Shown here in pieces: positions 39,758 through 49,022 of a stretch of DNA of 64,000 bases (positions are counted from its first letter, which is position 1; each line of letters begins with the position of its first letter). Source of the DNA: an uncultured Sulfitobacter sp. (lineage in GTDB: Bacteria; Pseudomonadota; Alphaproteobacteria; Rhodobacterales; Rhodobacteraceae). A program made the translations under genes and the position numbers. The stretch spans positions 1,054,001 through 1,118,000 of the forward strand of contig NZ_CANMQD010000001.1 in NCBI RefSeq assembly GCF_947499945.1. Direction: 5' to 3'. Under the pieces are notes generated by a model that did not search any database, was not told the DNA's origin, and saw only the letters and a list, made by a program, of their open reading frames with translations.

Positions 39758-40507
39758 TCAGGTCCGAGCCGCATCCATCAGGCGGCGCATCTCTGCCATG
39801 GCAGGTGCCAGACCAAGAAAGATCGCTTCGCCTATCAGGAAGTGCCCGATGTTCAACTCAACCACTTCGGGAAATGCCGCAACAGGCGAAACCGTATCAT
39901 AAGTCAGCCCGTGACCCACGTGCATCTCAAGACCCAAGGAATGGCCAAATGCTGCCATCTCACGCATCTTGGCCAGCTCCATATCCGCAACGTCATAACG
40001 CCCCTCGTGATAGGCATCGCAATAAGCCCCGGAATGAAGTTCGACCACCTGTGCACCTATACGGTGCGCGGCCTCCACCTGACGCATGTCCGCCGCAATA
40101 AAGATCGACACACGGCATCCTGCCTCCCGTAGAGGGGCGATGAAATGCGCCAGCCTGTTTTCTTCACGCGCAACTTCCAAACCGCCCTCAGTCGTCCGCT
40201 CCTCGCGCTTTTCAGGAACAATGCAGACCGCATGCGGCTTGTGACGCAGCGCAATCGCCTGCATCTCGTCCGTGGCCGCCATCTCGAAGTTGAGCGGCAC
40301 TGTCAGGATTTCCATCAATCCTTCGATATCAGCGTCCGAGATATGGCGACGATCTTCGCGTAAATGCGCGGTGATGCCATCGGCGCCTGCCTCTTGCGCA
40401 ATCCGCGCAGCACGCAACGGGTCAGGCGTATCACCGCCCCGCGCATTCCGCACTGTTGCCACGTGGTCGATGTTCACACCCAACCGCAACTTGCCCAGCT
40501 CACCCAT
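39758..40507 (-). CDS. pdxJ: pyridoxine 5'-phosphate synthase
   Basis: Last ring-forming step of vitamin B6 synthesis. 249 residues. LGVNIDHVATVRNARGG at the start, DGITAHLREDRRHI, catalytic CIVPEKREERTTEGGL and GLEMHVGHGLTYDTV. The start at 40507 gives the family N-terminus; it overlaps the 3' end of the DUF2062 gene by 8 bases. Confidence 0.98.
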   Translation of the reverse strand: MGELGKLRLGVNIDHVATVRNARGGDTPDPLRAARIAQEAGADGITAHLREDRRHISDADIEGLMEILTVPLNFEMAATDEMQAIALRHKPHAVCIVPEKREERTTEGGLEVAREENRLAHFIAPLREAGCRVSIFIAADMRQVEAAHRIGAQVVELHSGAYCDAYHEGRYDVADMELAKMREMAAFGHSLGLEMHVGHGLTYDTVSPVAAFPEVVELNIGHFLIGEAIFLGLAPAMAEMRRLMDAART

Positions 40508-41183
40508 TTGCATTTTCCTTTTTCTCTTTCGCCGCCAGCTTCTTTTCTTCAGCTTTCGCTGCTGTCTTGGCCTTAAGTGCTTCAAACTTTTGCTTGATCA
40601 AGCCTCTGCGACGCTTTTGATAGGCACGCAGTACTGGCACCGCCATATAATAAGCGATGGTCGCAAAGAAGGTACCCGCCACGATCCCGCCCATCAGATA
40701 GGGATAGAACACATCCCGTGAAAAAATGGCTAGCCCCGACCAATCCATCTTCTCGGGGGTGAAAATCGAAATAAAGTTGTGCCACAGATCACTACCCGCA
40801 TCCGCGAACTTGCGGCTAAGTGCACGCAACTCACCCTCTTGCAACTCGGTGCCCAGCATCCAATGGCCGGTTTTGAGCGAGGCCAGCGTGATAAACACGA
40901 ACGTCAGGGGATTGCCTACAAAGGTCGCCATAAGCGAGGCAAGGATATTGCCCTTCATGATCTTGGCAATGAGAACCGCAAAGAAGAAATGAAACCCAAA
41001 AAGTGGCGTGAATGTGATGAAAACCCCCGCCCAGATGCCCCGTGCAATCCGCTCAGGGCTGTCGGGCAAGCGGCGCACACGATGCTTGACGTAGTGAAAC
41101 GCACGCGCCCACCCCCCGCGCGGCCACAACATTTCGGCGGTGGCACGCATCCATGTTTTCGGATCACGGCGCTTGAAAATCAC
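40500..41183 (-). CDS. DUF2062 membrane protein
   Basis: 227 residues with two or three hydrophobic spans. SPERIARGIWAGVFITFTPLFGFHFFFAV and ATFVGNPLTFVFITLASLKTG are the DUF2062 signature. C-terminal 35 residues are Lys/Glu/Ala-rich. Usually found next to pdxJ in alphaproteobacteria; function unknown. Four-base overlap with spoT. Confidence 0.92.
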   Translation of the reverse strand: MIFKRRDPKTWMRATAEMLWPRGGWARAFHYVKHRVRRLPDSPERIARGIWAGVFITFTPLFGFHFFFAVLIAKIMKGNILASLMATFVGNPLTFVFITLASLKTGHWMLGTELQEGELRALSRKFADAGSDLWHNFISIFTPEKMDWSGLAIFSRDVFYPYLMGGIVAGTFFATIAYYMAVPVLRAYQKRRRGLIKQKFEALKAKTAAKAEEKKLAAKEKKENANG

Positions 41184-43333
41184 GCGGGCTCCTCCGCCGC
41201 TGCATTTATCTCCAACTGCGCCCCCGAAGCCCGGTATCGGCTGATCGCAGCGACATTGCTCTCCGCCTCAAGCGTGAGCATAAGCGAATGAAGCTGGGCC
41301 ACATCACGCATCTCCGCATGGACCAGAACCCGGAAAAAGTCAGGCTTGCGATCAACGAAATTCAGGTCCGCGATATTTGCGCCGGCTTCCCCGATCAGCG
41401 TGCAAATGCGCCCCAGAACGCCACGGTCATTTGCCACCGTCAGGTCAATCGTCGCACCATATGCAGCAGGATGGCTACCGTCATGCCAGCGCAGATCAAG
41501 CCACCGTTCAGGCTGTTCTTCGTATGCACTCAACCGATCGCAATCAATGGCGTGCAAAGTAACACCCCGTCCCCGAAACGTGATCCCCACAATCCGTTCA
41601 CCCGGCAACGGTTCACAGCAAGGGGCGCGGTCAAAGGACTGGCCGGGCTCAAGCCCGATAATAGCGCGTTTACGGTCTACCAATTCGCCTGTGATCTCGG
41701 CCAGTTCGGGATAGACAGCACGCACAGCTTCGCGTCCCGTCATCTCGGCACTGCCCAATCTCTCCAACAGATCGTTAGTGTTCTTGAGGCGCAACGTCCG
41801 CGCCGCAGTCGCCAGAACCTTATCCGTCGCACTTTTTCCCACATGCTCAAATGCCGAGCGGGCCAATTCATGTCCCAGCTTCACAAAACGCGCACGATCC
41901 ACTTCGCGCAGACTGCGTCTGATTGCAGTTTTCGCCTTTCCTGTGGTCGCAATTTCCAACCATGTAACCTGCGGTGTCTGCCCTTCAGCAGTGATAATTT
42001 CGACTGACTGACCATTCTTGACCCGCGTCCACAAAGGCACGCGGATGCCGTCAATCTTGGCTCCCACACAGGCCGACCCGATCCGTGTGTGAATGGCATA
42101 GGCAAAATCAATCGGCGTCGCCCCGCGCGGTAGCTTGATCACCTCACCTTTGGGGGTGAAACAAAACACCTTGTCCGTGTACATTTCCAGCTTCACAGCT
42201 TCGAGGAAATCTTCGTGATCGTCCTCACCGTCAAATTGCTCGGTGAGTTGGGCAATCCACTTGGCAGGGTCCACAGCAAACGGGTTCTTTGAGCGTACAC
42301 CGTCGCGGTAGGACCAGTGTGCTGCCACTCCTGTTTCCGCCACATCATGCATTTGCCGCGTGCGGATTTGCACTTCTACCCGCTTACCGTCACGTCCAGA
42401 GACGGTTGTGTGAATCGAGCGATAGCCGTTGGTCTTGGGTTGGCTGATATAATCTTTAAACCGTCCGGGCACCGCACGCCAACGTTGGTGGATCGCACCC
42501 AGCGCGCGGTAGCAATCCTCCTCGCTGTCTACAATAATCCGAAACCCGTAGATGTCCGACAGCCGTGAGAAAGACTGCTCTTTCTCCTCCATCTTGCGCC
42601 AGATCGAATAGGGCTTTTTCGCCCGACCAATAACCTCGGCTTCAACATCTGCATCCGCCAGCTCTTTGCGCATGTCAGCCGTGATCCGCGTAATCACGTC
42701 ACCACTCTCGTTTTGCAGAGTGATAAAGCGCCGCATGATGGACGTACGTGCATCAGGGTTGAGCACCTGAAACGCCAGATCCTCCAGCTCCTCACGCATC
42801 CACTGCATACCCATGCGGCCCGCCAACGGGGCAAAGATGTCCATTGTCTCGCGGGCTTTTTGCGACTGTTTGTCGGGGCGCATCGCCTTGATCGTGCGCA
42901 TATTGTGCAAACGGTCCGACAGCTTGACCAAAATCACCCGCAGGTCCTTGGACATTGCCATAAACAGCTTGCGGAAATTTTCGGCCTGCTTTGTCTCGGA
43001 GGAATTAAGCTGCAAGTTCGTGAGCTTTGTCACCCCATCCACCAGTTCGGCGACGTCTTTGCCAAACAGCTCCAACACCTCAGAATAGGACGCAGGCGTG
43101 TCCTCGATCGTGTCGTGCAGCAATGCGGTGATTATGGTGGCATCATCGAGCTGCTGTTCCGCCAAAATGGCAGCAACAGCAACAGGATGCGTAAAATAGG
43201 GCTCGCCGGAGTGGCGCAGCTGCCCTTCATGCATCCGCTCGCCGTAAGCATAGGCGTCGCGGATCAGCGCTTCATTTGTTTTGGGGTTAAACCCTCGAAC
43301 CAATGTGACAAGGTCATCGGCAGTCGTCGTCAT
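41180..43333 (-). CDS. spoT: bifunctional (p)ppGpp synthetase/hydrolase (RelA/SpoT)
   Basis: Sets the stringent-response alarmone level. 717 residues. N-terminal HD hydrolase (ALLHDTIEDTPASY), synthetase domain (YGFRIIVDSEEDCYRALGAI, KTNGYRSIHTTV), TGS domain (VFCFTPKGEVIKLPRGATP) and C-terminal ACT domain (DRGVLGRICTLIGEAGANI). As the hydrolase motif is intact, it is the bifunctional form typical of alphaproteobacteria. Downstream of rpoZ. Confidence 0.97.
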   Translation of the reverse strand: MTTTADDLVTLVRGFNPKTNEALIRDAYAYGERMHEGQLRHSGEPYFTHPVAVAAILAEQQLDDATIITALLHDTIEDTPASYSEVLELFGKDVAELVDGVTKLTNLQLNSSETKQAENFRKLFMAMSKDLRVILVKLSDRLHNMRTIKAMRPDKQSQKARETMDIFAPLAGRMGMQWMREELEDLAFQVLNPDARTSIMRRFITLQNESGDVITRITADMRKELADADVEAEVIGRAKKPYSIWRKMEEKEQSFSRLSDIYGFRIIVDSEEDCYRALGAIHQRWRAVPGRFKDYISQPKTNGYRSIHTTVSGRDGKRVEVQIRTRQMHDVAETGVAAHWSYRDGVRSKNPFAVDPAKWIAQLTEQFDGEDDHEDFLEAVKLEMYTDKVFCFTPKGEVIKLPRGATPIDFAYAIHTRIGSACVGAKIDGIRVPLWTRVKNGQSVEIITAEGQTPQVTWLEIATTGKAKTAIRRSLREVDRARFVKLGHELARSAFEHVGKSATDKVLATAARTLRLKNTNDLLERLGSAEMTGREAVRAVYPELAEITGELVDRKRAIIGLEPGQSFDRAPCCEPLPGERIVGITFRGRGVTLHAIDCDRLSAYEEQPERWLDLRWHDGSHPAAYGATIDLTVANDRGVLGRICTLIGEAGANIADLNFVDRKPDFFRVLVHAEMRDVAQLHSLMLTLEAESNVAAISRYRASGAQLEINAAAEEPA

Positions 43334-43375
43334 TCTCTGCCTGCGTCCCCATTCGGGTCGGATCGTCCCGACAAA

Positions 43376-43729
43376 TTAGCCTTGCCCTTGTGCCGCCATC
43401 AGCTGCCGCAAAAGCATTTCTTCGGACATGCTATCTTCTTCGGGCTTGTCCTGCTCGGCACCCATGAGAATCGCCATGGCGTCCTCTTCGGGCTCGTCAA
43501 CTTCGATCTGTGTCTGATTGCTTTCGATCAGACGCTCGCGCAGATCATCGGCACTCTGGGTCTCGTCTGCAATCTCGCGCAGGGACACAACGGGGTTTTT
43601 ATCGTTGTCACGGTCCACAGTTACAGCAGAACCTGCAGAAATCTCACGCGCACGGTGCGCGGCCAACATGACCAGTTCAAACCGGTTTGGGACTTTATCA
43701 ACACAATCTTCGACGGTAACGCGGGCCAT
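43376..43729 (-). CDS. rpoZ: RNA polymerase omega subunit
   Basis: 117 residues. [28 protein letters not shown] is the omega signature; the C-terminal half is Glu/Asp-rich. Start at 43729 with GGAG upstream; four codons further up is another ATG. Upstream of spoT, the common bacterial order. Confidence 0.97.
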   Translation of the reverse strand: MARVTVEDCVDKVPNRFELVMLAAHRAREISAGSAVTVDRDNDKNPVVSLREIADETQSADDLRERLIESNQTQIEVDEPEEDAMAILMGAEQDKPEEDSMSEEMLLRQLMAAQGQG

Positions 43730-43799
43730 TGGACGCTCCAATAAATTTTCTGCTAGAAAGCGGTATCTAGGCCTCTTCGCCCTGATTTACAAGCAGGTA

Positions 43800-44408
43800 T
43801 TATAGCGGCACTACCTCTGCTCGAGCACTATCAGACAGTGCGTCATGCATCTCCCGCACACTTCGCCCCGTTACGGGATGACACCAATCTGGCGCCACAT
43901 CCATCAGCGGCACCAGCACAAAGGCCCGCTCGCACAACCGCGGGTGCGGCACAATCAACACCTCAGGAACAGCCGTTTTTTGCGCCCCAAGCGGCAGATC
44001 ACACCAGTATTTGTGCGTTTTTGCGTCTGGAAGCACACTATCCCCAGCCGCGATCAGATCAAGGTCAAGCGTTCGGGCACCCCAGCGGACCGCGCGTGCG
44101 CGACCCATCTCCTCCTCGACTGCGTGCATCTGCGCCAGTGCCTCCGCCGCTGTTCCCACATATTCCACTTCCGCCGCAGCGTTCACAAACTCCGGACCAG
44201 CGCCCGCAGGATAGGCGGGTGTGTTGAAATAACGGCTACACGCGCGAATCACAAAACCGCGATCTTCCAGCGCCACCAGCGCCCCAACCAGCACATCAGA
44301 CGGATTATTCCCCGAAAAATTAAGGTTTGATCCCAATGCGATCAGATAGACACAGCCGTGTTCAGGCGATTCTACGCTGATTTTTCCCCGTTTCTCCATT
44401 TCAGACAT
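43800..44408 (-). CDS. folK: 2-amino-4-hydroxy-6-hydroxymethyldihydropteridine diphosphokinase
   Basis: Folate pathway kinase. 202 residues. ALGSNLNFSG substrate loop near residue 23, RYFNTPAYPAGAGPEFVNAA, and WGARTLDLDLIAAG with the catalytic Asp pair, then PHPRLCERAFVLVPL. Start at 44408 has GGGAAG upstream. Divergent from the NYN gene. Confidence 0.96.
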   Translation of the reverse strand: MSEMEKRGKISVESPEHGCVYLIALGSNLNFSGNNPSDVLVGALVALEDRGFVIRACSRYFNTPAYPAGAGPEFVNAAAEVEYVGTAAEALAQMHAVEEEMGRARAVRWGARTLDLDLIAAGDSVLPDAKTHKYWCDLPLGAQKTAVPEVLIVPHPRLCERAFVLVPLMDVAPDWCHPVTGRSVREMHDALSDSARAEVVPL

Positions 44409-44513
44409 GCGGCAACTTCCCTTTGGCGAAACCAAGTCTATATAGCAGCTGGCAGAGCCATTATAAGATAATGAATTTTCTTAGCACTAAACGCGTTTTT
44501 TGAGAGGTATATT

Positions 44514-45068
44514 ATGTTTTACAAAGATGAACGTCTTGCATTGTTTATTGACGGGTCAAACCTCTATGCAGCAGGAAAAACACTCGGATTTGACATAGAT
44601 TACAAGCTGTTACGCTCTGAATTTATGCGCCGCGGCAAATTGCTACGCGCTTTCTACTACACTGCGTTGTTGGAAAATGACGAATACTCTCCCATTCGCC
44701 CACTGGTCGACTGGCTGAACTACAACGGCTTTACCATGGTGACAAAGCCCGCAAAAGAATACACTGACAGCATGGGCCGCCGTAAGGTCAAGGGCAACAT
44801 GGACATCGAACTGGCCGTTGATGCGATGGAGCTTGCACCGCGCGTGGATCACATCGTTATCTTTTCCGGCGATGGTGACTTCACCCCGCTCGTGGCCAGT
44901 TTGCAGCGCCAAGGGGTGCGTGTGTCGGTTGTCTCCACCATCCGCAGCCAGCCGCCGATGATTTCGGATGATCTGCGCCGTCAAGCAGACAACTTTATCG
45001 AACTTGACGATCTGCGCGAAGTGATTGGCCGACCCGCACGTGAGCCTGTACCTGCCGCTGCTAACTGA
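44514..45068 (+). CDS. NYN-domain (LabA/DUF88) protein
   Basis: 184 residues. NYN PIN-like nuclease fold with acidic residues in LALFIDGSNLYAA, GNMDIELAVDAMEL and IFSGDGDFTPLV, the positions that would bind metal. Family members are probable RNases. GAGAGG precedes the ATG. Confidence 0.92.
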   Translation: MFYKDERLALFIDGSNLYAAGKTLGFDIDYKLLRSEFMRRGKLLRAFYYTALLENDEYSPIRPLVDWLNYNGFTMVTKPAKEYTDSMGRRKVKGNMDIELAVDAMELAPRVDHIVIFSGDGDFTPLVASLQRQGVRVSVVSTIRSQPPMISDDLRRQADNFIELDDLREVIGRPAREPVPAAAN

Positions 45069-45112
45069 TAAATAGCATGCCGCCCGCCCAGGGTAGGACC
45101 GACGGCATGCAA

Positions 45113-45129
45113 CCTGTTAAAATGTCAGG
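45113..45129. promoter_or_regulatory. lux-box-like dyad upstream of a LuxR-type gene
   Basis: CCTG-TTAAAATGT-CAGG: 4-base arms with a 9-base centre, 70 bp before the LuxR gene start. A classic lux box has the same arms with a 10-base centre, so this is one base short. Low certainty. Confidence 0.25.
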
Positions 45130-45198
45130 GCCTAAAATAGAACGCAAACATTGCATGCGCTGCCCCTCTTGCTATTATAATCGTTGAATTTATATTTT

Positions 45199-46002
45199 AT
45201 GCCCCCCGAAAAAGGGGGGAGTGGAAGGTGCACCTCGTTGTTCATCAAGCATGCGGCCAATCTGGAAAAATGCGCGACGGTGGACACGCTATGGGACGGC
45301 GCGTGCACGGTATTCGCCAGTCTAGGGTTTCATCAGGCGGTGTATCTCAGCGTCGATTCTGCCTTTGAAAGCTTGTTTGTCCGCAGCACCATGCCCGACC
45401 TCTACCGCGAGACACCGCCCAAAGAAGACCCGTTCCTGATCCATGCCTGCAACCGATATGAAATCTTGAAAATCGGCGTTGAGTTTATGGCGCAGCATCC
45501 CTACATTTCCGACAGTGAACGCGCCTTTATCACCCGCGCAGCGGATCACGGTCTCCGCGCAGGCATCGCCATGCCAATGCGCCTCAAAGGAGCGGAACGG
45601 TTCGGCGGCTTTGTCATTGGCAACGCGATGGATGGTCCGCAGTTCTTGAGAACGATGATGCCCCGCGCCGAGGACATGCGGATGTTTTGCATGGTCATTC
45701 ACCGCCGCATCGAGGAACTCATCGCAACGGCCCCTGCCTCAAACCAGCAGCCAGAACGCCGCGCACTCATTCCAAATGCACTCCCCGAACCCTTTGACGT
45801 GCTCACCCCGCGCGAAACCGAAGTGCTCTTGCACTTGGCTCAAGGTCGCACCCGCAAAGCCACCGCACATCTCTTCGGCCTGTCCGTCCATACGGTCTCC
45901 GATTATGCTAAAATCGGGTACAGAAAGCTCGGCGTGCGCAACAGGGCCGAAGTTGCCGCACTCCTCTATGGCGGGTCGCGCGTCAAAGGGGCTGGACCTT
46001 AA
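45199..46002 (+). CDS. LuxR-type regulator with autoinducer-binding-like domain
   Basis: About 267 residues. The N-terminal part (TLWDGACTVFASLGFHQAVYL, AADHGLRAGIAMPMRL) matches the autoinducer-binding domain; the C-terminal HTH is clear: LTPRETEVLLHLAQGRTRKATAHLFGLSVHTVSDYAKIGYRKLGVRNRAEVAALL. No cognate LuxI is adjacent, so it is an orphan (solo) regulator. The start is uncertain: TTG 45184, ATG 45199 or TTG 45238, the last having GGAAGG at suitable distance. Upstream of ispH by 43 bases. Confidence 0.88.
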   Translation: MPPEKGGSGRCTSLFIKHAANLEKCATVDTLWDGACTVFASLGFHQAVYLSVDSAFESLFVRSTMPDLYRETPPKEDPFLIHACNRYEILKIGVEFMAQHPYISDSERAFITRAADHGLRAGIAMPMRLKGAERFGGFVIGNAMDGPQFLRTMMPRAEDMRMFCMVIHRRIEELIATAPASNQQPERRALIPNALPEPFDVLTPRETEVLLHLAQGRTRKATAHLFGLSVHTVSDYAKIGYRKLGVRNRAEVAALLYGGSRVKGAGP

Positions 46003-46045
46003 GGCACGCCCCCCCTACCTGTAAGGGACGAGCGGAGATACAAAC

Positions 46046-46996
46046 ATGAGCAAACAACCCCTTATCCTCTATCTCGCCGCCCCGCGCGGCTTTTGCGCAG
46101 GCGTAGACCGCGCGATCAAGATTGTCGAAATGGCGATCGAGAAATGGGGCGCCCCCGTTTATGTCCGCCACGAGATTGTGCACAATAAATTCGTCGTCGA
46201 TGGTTTGCGCGACCTTGGTGCTGTCTTTGTCGAAGAACTGTCGGAGTGCCCCGATGACCGCCCAGTGATCTTCTCCGCCCACGGCGTGCCCAAATCCGTG
46301 CCAAACGCGGCCCAAGCCCGCAACATGGTCTATGTCGATGCCACCTGCCCCTTGGTGAGCAAAGTCCACATCGAGGCCCAGCGCCACGCCGATGCTGGTC
46401 TGCAAATGATCATGATCGGCCATGAGGGCCATCCCGAAACTGTCGGCACCATGGGCCAGTTGCCCGAGGGCGAAGTTATCCTTGTCGAAGTCCCCGAAGA
46501 CGTGGCAACCGTGCAGGTCCGCGACGAGAGCAAGCTCGCCTACGTCACCCAAACCACGCTGAGCATTGACGACACTGCCGACATCGTGGCCGCCTTGCAA
46601 AAACGCTTTCCCCAAATCGTAGGCCCACACAAAGAAGACATCTGCTACGCCACTACCAACCGCCAAGAAGCGGTAAAGGCCATGGCCCCCAAATGCGACG
46701 CCATGCTTGTGGTCGGCGCCCCGAACTCCTCCAACTCCAAACGCCTGGTCGAAGTAGGCTCCCGCGCGGGCTGCAACTATGCCCAGCTGGTGCAACGCGC
46801 TGACGACATCGACTGGCGCGCACTGGACGGCATCTCCAGCATCGGCATCACCGCTGGCGCATCGGCTCCCGAAATCCTCATCAACGAAGTCATCGACGTT
46901 TTCAAATCCCGCTATGACGTGACCGAGGAGTTGGTGGAGACGGCGGTAGAGAACGTAGAATTCAAAGTGCCAAGAGTGTTGCGGGAGCCAGCCTGA
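46046..46996 (+). CDS. ispH: 4-hydroxy-3-methylbut-2-enyl diphosphate reductase
   Basis: Last step of the MEP isoprenoid pathway, an iron-sulfur enzyme. 316 residues. Cluster cysteines in [25 protein letters not shown] and [13 protein letters not shown] with AGCNYAQ; also [10 protein letters not shown] and [10 protein letters not shown]. The catalytic Glu is in [15 protein letters not shown] region as normal. Confidence 0.98.
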   Translation: MSKQPLILYLAAPRGFCAGVDRAIKIVEMAIEKWGAPVYVRHEIVHNKFVVDGLRDLGAVFVEELSECPDDRPVIFSAHGVPKSVPNAAQARNMVYVDATCPLVSKVHIEAQRHADAGLQMIMIGHEGHPETVGTMGQLPEGEVILVEVPEDVATVQVRDESKLAYVTQTTLSIDDTADIVAALQKRFPQIVGPHKEDICYATTNRQEAVKAMAPKCDAMLVVGAPNSSNSKRLVEVGSRAGCNYAQLVQRADDIDWRALDGISSIGITAGASAPEILINEVIDVFKSRYDVTEELVETAVENVEFKVPRVLREPA

Positions 46997-47074
46997 ATTT
47001 CAAGCGCAGCGAAGGTCGGCTTTGAGCCCTTATTGCTGATTTTCTGCTATGCAGCGAATGTCTGCACTTGCGAT

Positions 47075-47995
47075 CTAGCTAGAGGCATGACGTTCAGCGA
47101 TATATTGACCGTGACTCTCAAAGTTGCAGATATCTCTGATAATATCGACGATGTTCTTTAGAGAAGATGACAGTTCACTTTTGCGGCCGTAGATTCTGTA
47201 CAGGACATTGCAAATGTTCTCTTCAAATTTGATCTCTGTCAGCTGACCGGATGCAATGAGCGTCGATACGCTGGCTTTCGGTAAAACCGCGAGCCCCATG
47301 CCTGCCCTCGCCATCTCGATCTGGGCGACCAAGCTATCGACTTGGACCACTTCGTAGGGACTCCAACCAATATCAGCGATCCAAGTATCAACGGCACCGA
47401 TCGTGCCTATAGAACCATGGGTTAGAAAACTGTATCTGGCTAAATCTTGCCCCTGATACATTTGATCTGATGAAAAGTAGCGAGGGCTTCCAACCATTGC
47501 AAATTTTATCTCTTGAGCCTGCTGGGAAGAAATATCCGCATCATGGGTGTAACTGGGGCAAACAATCAGATCCAAATCACCGCGAACCAGTTTATCGCGA
47601 AGAATACCGCAGTGTTCGATCGAGATTTGCGGGACGAAGTGCGGCAATTCTGATCTAATCTGCTCCACCAAATCAACGACCCAAGTATGCGCAGCGAACT
47701 CGGTGACACCGATTGAAATACGCCGCTCAACCGGAGTTTCATCGTTCTTCAAATCTTCTACTTGTGAAGCAAGCGCAAAGATTTTTTCAGCCAAAACGTT
47801 CAGGTTTTTGCCTTTTTCGGTCAAATATAGTTTGCGACCGCGTTTCTCGAAGATCTCGAAACCGCACGCCGTTTCAAGTTCCTGAAGACGCTTTGAAATT
47901 GTTGGCTGCGCTGCGTTCAAGCGTTGTGCAGCACGTGAAAGGGTTCCCAATCGGACTGTCCAAACCAGCGCCTCAACCTGTCGAATAGTGATCAT
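47075..47995 (-). CDS. LysR-family regulator of the accessory catabolic cassette
   Basis: 306 residues. HTH in LGTLSRAAQRLNAAQPTISKRLQELE; effector domain with RISIGVTEFAAHTWVVDLVEQI and DLDLIVCPSYTHD. Divergent from the RraA-like gene with a shared 90-190-bp promoter region holding a 51-bp element whose copy recurs before the aminotransferase gene. It is therefore the obvious regulator of both downstream units and probably senses the imported substrate or its product. More A/T-rich in third codon positions than ispH or the genes after 53.5 kb. Confidence 0.94.
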   Translation of the reverse strand: MITIRQVEALVWTVRLGTLSRAAQRLNAAQPTISKRLQELETACGFEIFEKRGRKLYLTEKGKNLNVLAEKIFALASQVEDLKNDETPVERRISIGVTEFAAHTWVVDLVEQIRSELPHFVPQISIEHCGILRDKLVRGDLDLIVCPSYTHDADISSQQAQEIKFAMVGSPRYFSSDQMYQGQDLARYSFLTHGSIGTIGAVDTWIADIGWSPYEVVQVDSLVAQIEMARAGMGLAVLPKASVSTLIASGQLTEIKFEENICNVLYRIYGRKSELSSSLKNIVDIIRDICNFESHGQYIAERHASS

Positions 47996-47998
47996 CTA

Positions 47999-48049
47999 AT
48001 TACCTTTAGTGATGTTAATGTATCATAAAATATCGCTTGTTTTGATGCA
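47999..48049. promoter_or_regulatory. regulatory element, copy 1 (upstream of the RraA-like gene)
   Basis: 51-bp element beginning ATTACCTTTA and ending TTTTGATGCA, 4 bases from the LysR start codon. It contains the dyad TGATGT-TAAT-GTATCA at 48010-48025 and a second TGATG 33 bases further on (about three helical turns). It matches copy 2 at 46 of 51 positions. Likely LysR binding site plus promoter elements. Confidence 0.8.
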
Positions 48050-48184
48050 TTCATAGCCCTAATTTTTGAACAGAACGAGATTTGAGGCGCATTGCCGACG
48101 GCGCGTTCCGCTACGTTCAACGGCACTTTGACCAGTGCCGATCAGGCAAACGACGACCCCAATTTAATGAATGAGGTATCGGCA

Positions 48185-48811
48185 ATGTCCGCAACGATTG
48201 AACAACTCGACAGGCTAAAGGTACTCGGTGCTGCGACAGTGTATGAAGCGCAGGGTGCTTTTGGCGCGTTTGACAACGGGATCAAACCGTTAGATCCTAA
48301 ATCGCGCATTGCAGGGCCTGCTTTCACGGTTGACATGCGGCCCGCTGATAACCTGACGATCCACATCGCACTCGAAACTGCAAAGCCCGGAGATATCTTA
48401 ATTATTGACGCCAAGGGCTTCATGGAAGCTGGCCCTTGGGGGGATATCCTCACGCTTCAAGCGATGGAAATGGGCTTGGGTGGCCTTGTGATTGATGGTT
48501 GTGTCCGGGACGGAAACGACGTGGTCGAAAGCGGCTTTCCTGTCTTTTGTCGTGGTCTGTCCATCAAGGGTACTGAAAAGAAGGCACTGGGAAAAATAGA
48601 GGTTCCAATTGTGATTGGTGGTGTAAGTGTCTGTCCCGGAGATATAATTGTCGGGGATCGCGATGGTCTCGTTTCCATCCCCAAAGATTCAGTAGTCTCA
48701 GCCATTGCAGCCAGCGAAGTCCGAATGCAGCAAGAAGAGGAAATGCGTCGTGCAATCCGTGCGGGGAGCACAACTTCGCAGTTGTTGGGCGTGTCGGGTA
48801 AACACACCTAA
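48185..48811 (+). CDS. RraA-like metal-dependent lyase (HMG/CHA aldolase family)
   Basis: 208 residues. The D-X20-R-D motif is present (Asp87 in WGDILTL; Arg108-Asp109 in DGCVRDGND), which in this family marks the divalent-metal 4-hydroxy-4-methyl-2-oxoglutarate / 4-carboxy-4-hydroxy-2-oxoadipate aldolases that also decarboxylate oxaloacetate, rather than a true RNase E inhibitor. C-terminal VGDRDGLVSIPKDSV is typical. The start at 48185 has GAGG 8 bases upstream; longer starts (TTG 48092, ATG 48167) lack ribosome sites. Likely splits a 4-hydroxy-2-oxo acid made by the aminotransferase encoded next. Substrate inferred. Confidence 0.85.
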   Translation: MSATIEQLDRLKVLGAATVYEAQGAFGAFDNGIKPLDPKSRIAGPAFTVDMRPADNLTIHIALETAKPGDILIIDAKGFMEAGPWGDILTLQAMEMGLGGLVIDGCVRDGNDVVESGFPVFCRGLSIKGTEKKALGKIEVPIVIGGVSVCPGDIIVGDRDGLVSIPKDSVVSAIAASEVRMQQEEEMRRAIRAGSTTSQLLGVSGKHT

Positions 48812-48824
48812 AAGCACAGATTAC

Positions 48825-48875
48825 ATTACCTTTATTGATGTTAATACATCAGAAAATATCGCTTGTTTTGATGTA
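48825..48875. promoter_or_regulatory. regulatory element, copy 2 (upstream of the aminotransferase gene)
   Basis: 51-bp element, 46 of 51 identical to copy 1, with the five differences inside or near the dyad arms. Here the dyad is perfect: TGATGT-TAAT-ACATCA at 48836-48851, followed by TGATG 33 bases downstream and GAAAATATCGCTTG between. It begins 14 bases after the RraA stop. Its conservation, in a region otherwise unrelated, argues for selection on a binding site. Confidence 0.82.
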
Positions 48876-49022
48876 ATTGCTCTCATAGCTTTTTGAATAC
48901 AAGTGGAGCTGAACACAGCCGTGCAGGGTTCCGTAGGCACTTCTATGAGCGCTCTAAGCCATAAAAGAGCACATGCTCCTGTGGTCCAGACGCGCTGTCC
49001 AAGCAAAGCGGGAAAAACGCAT

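Noticed and set aside
45075..45110. GCATGCCG/CGGCATGC hairpin with a 20-base loop after the NYN gene
   Set aside because: No T tract follows and the loop is long, so it was not called a terminator; it might still be a weak one.
45983..46795. 270-codon minus-strand open frame over ispH
   Set aside because: Mirror frame of ispH, Gly/His-rich artefact typical of C-rich third positions.
48903..49022. longer N-terminus for the aminotransferase
   Set aside because: The added 26-40 residues do not look like the family and begin without a suitable ribosome site; the domain starts at MISQDPLH.
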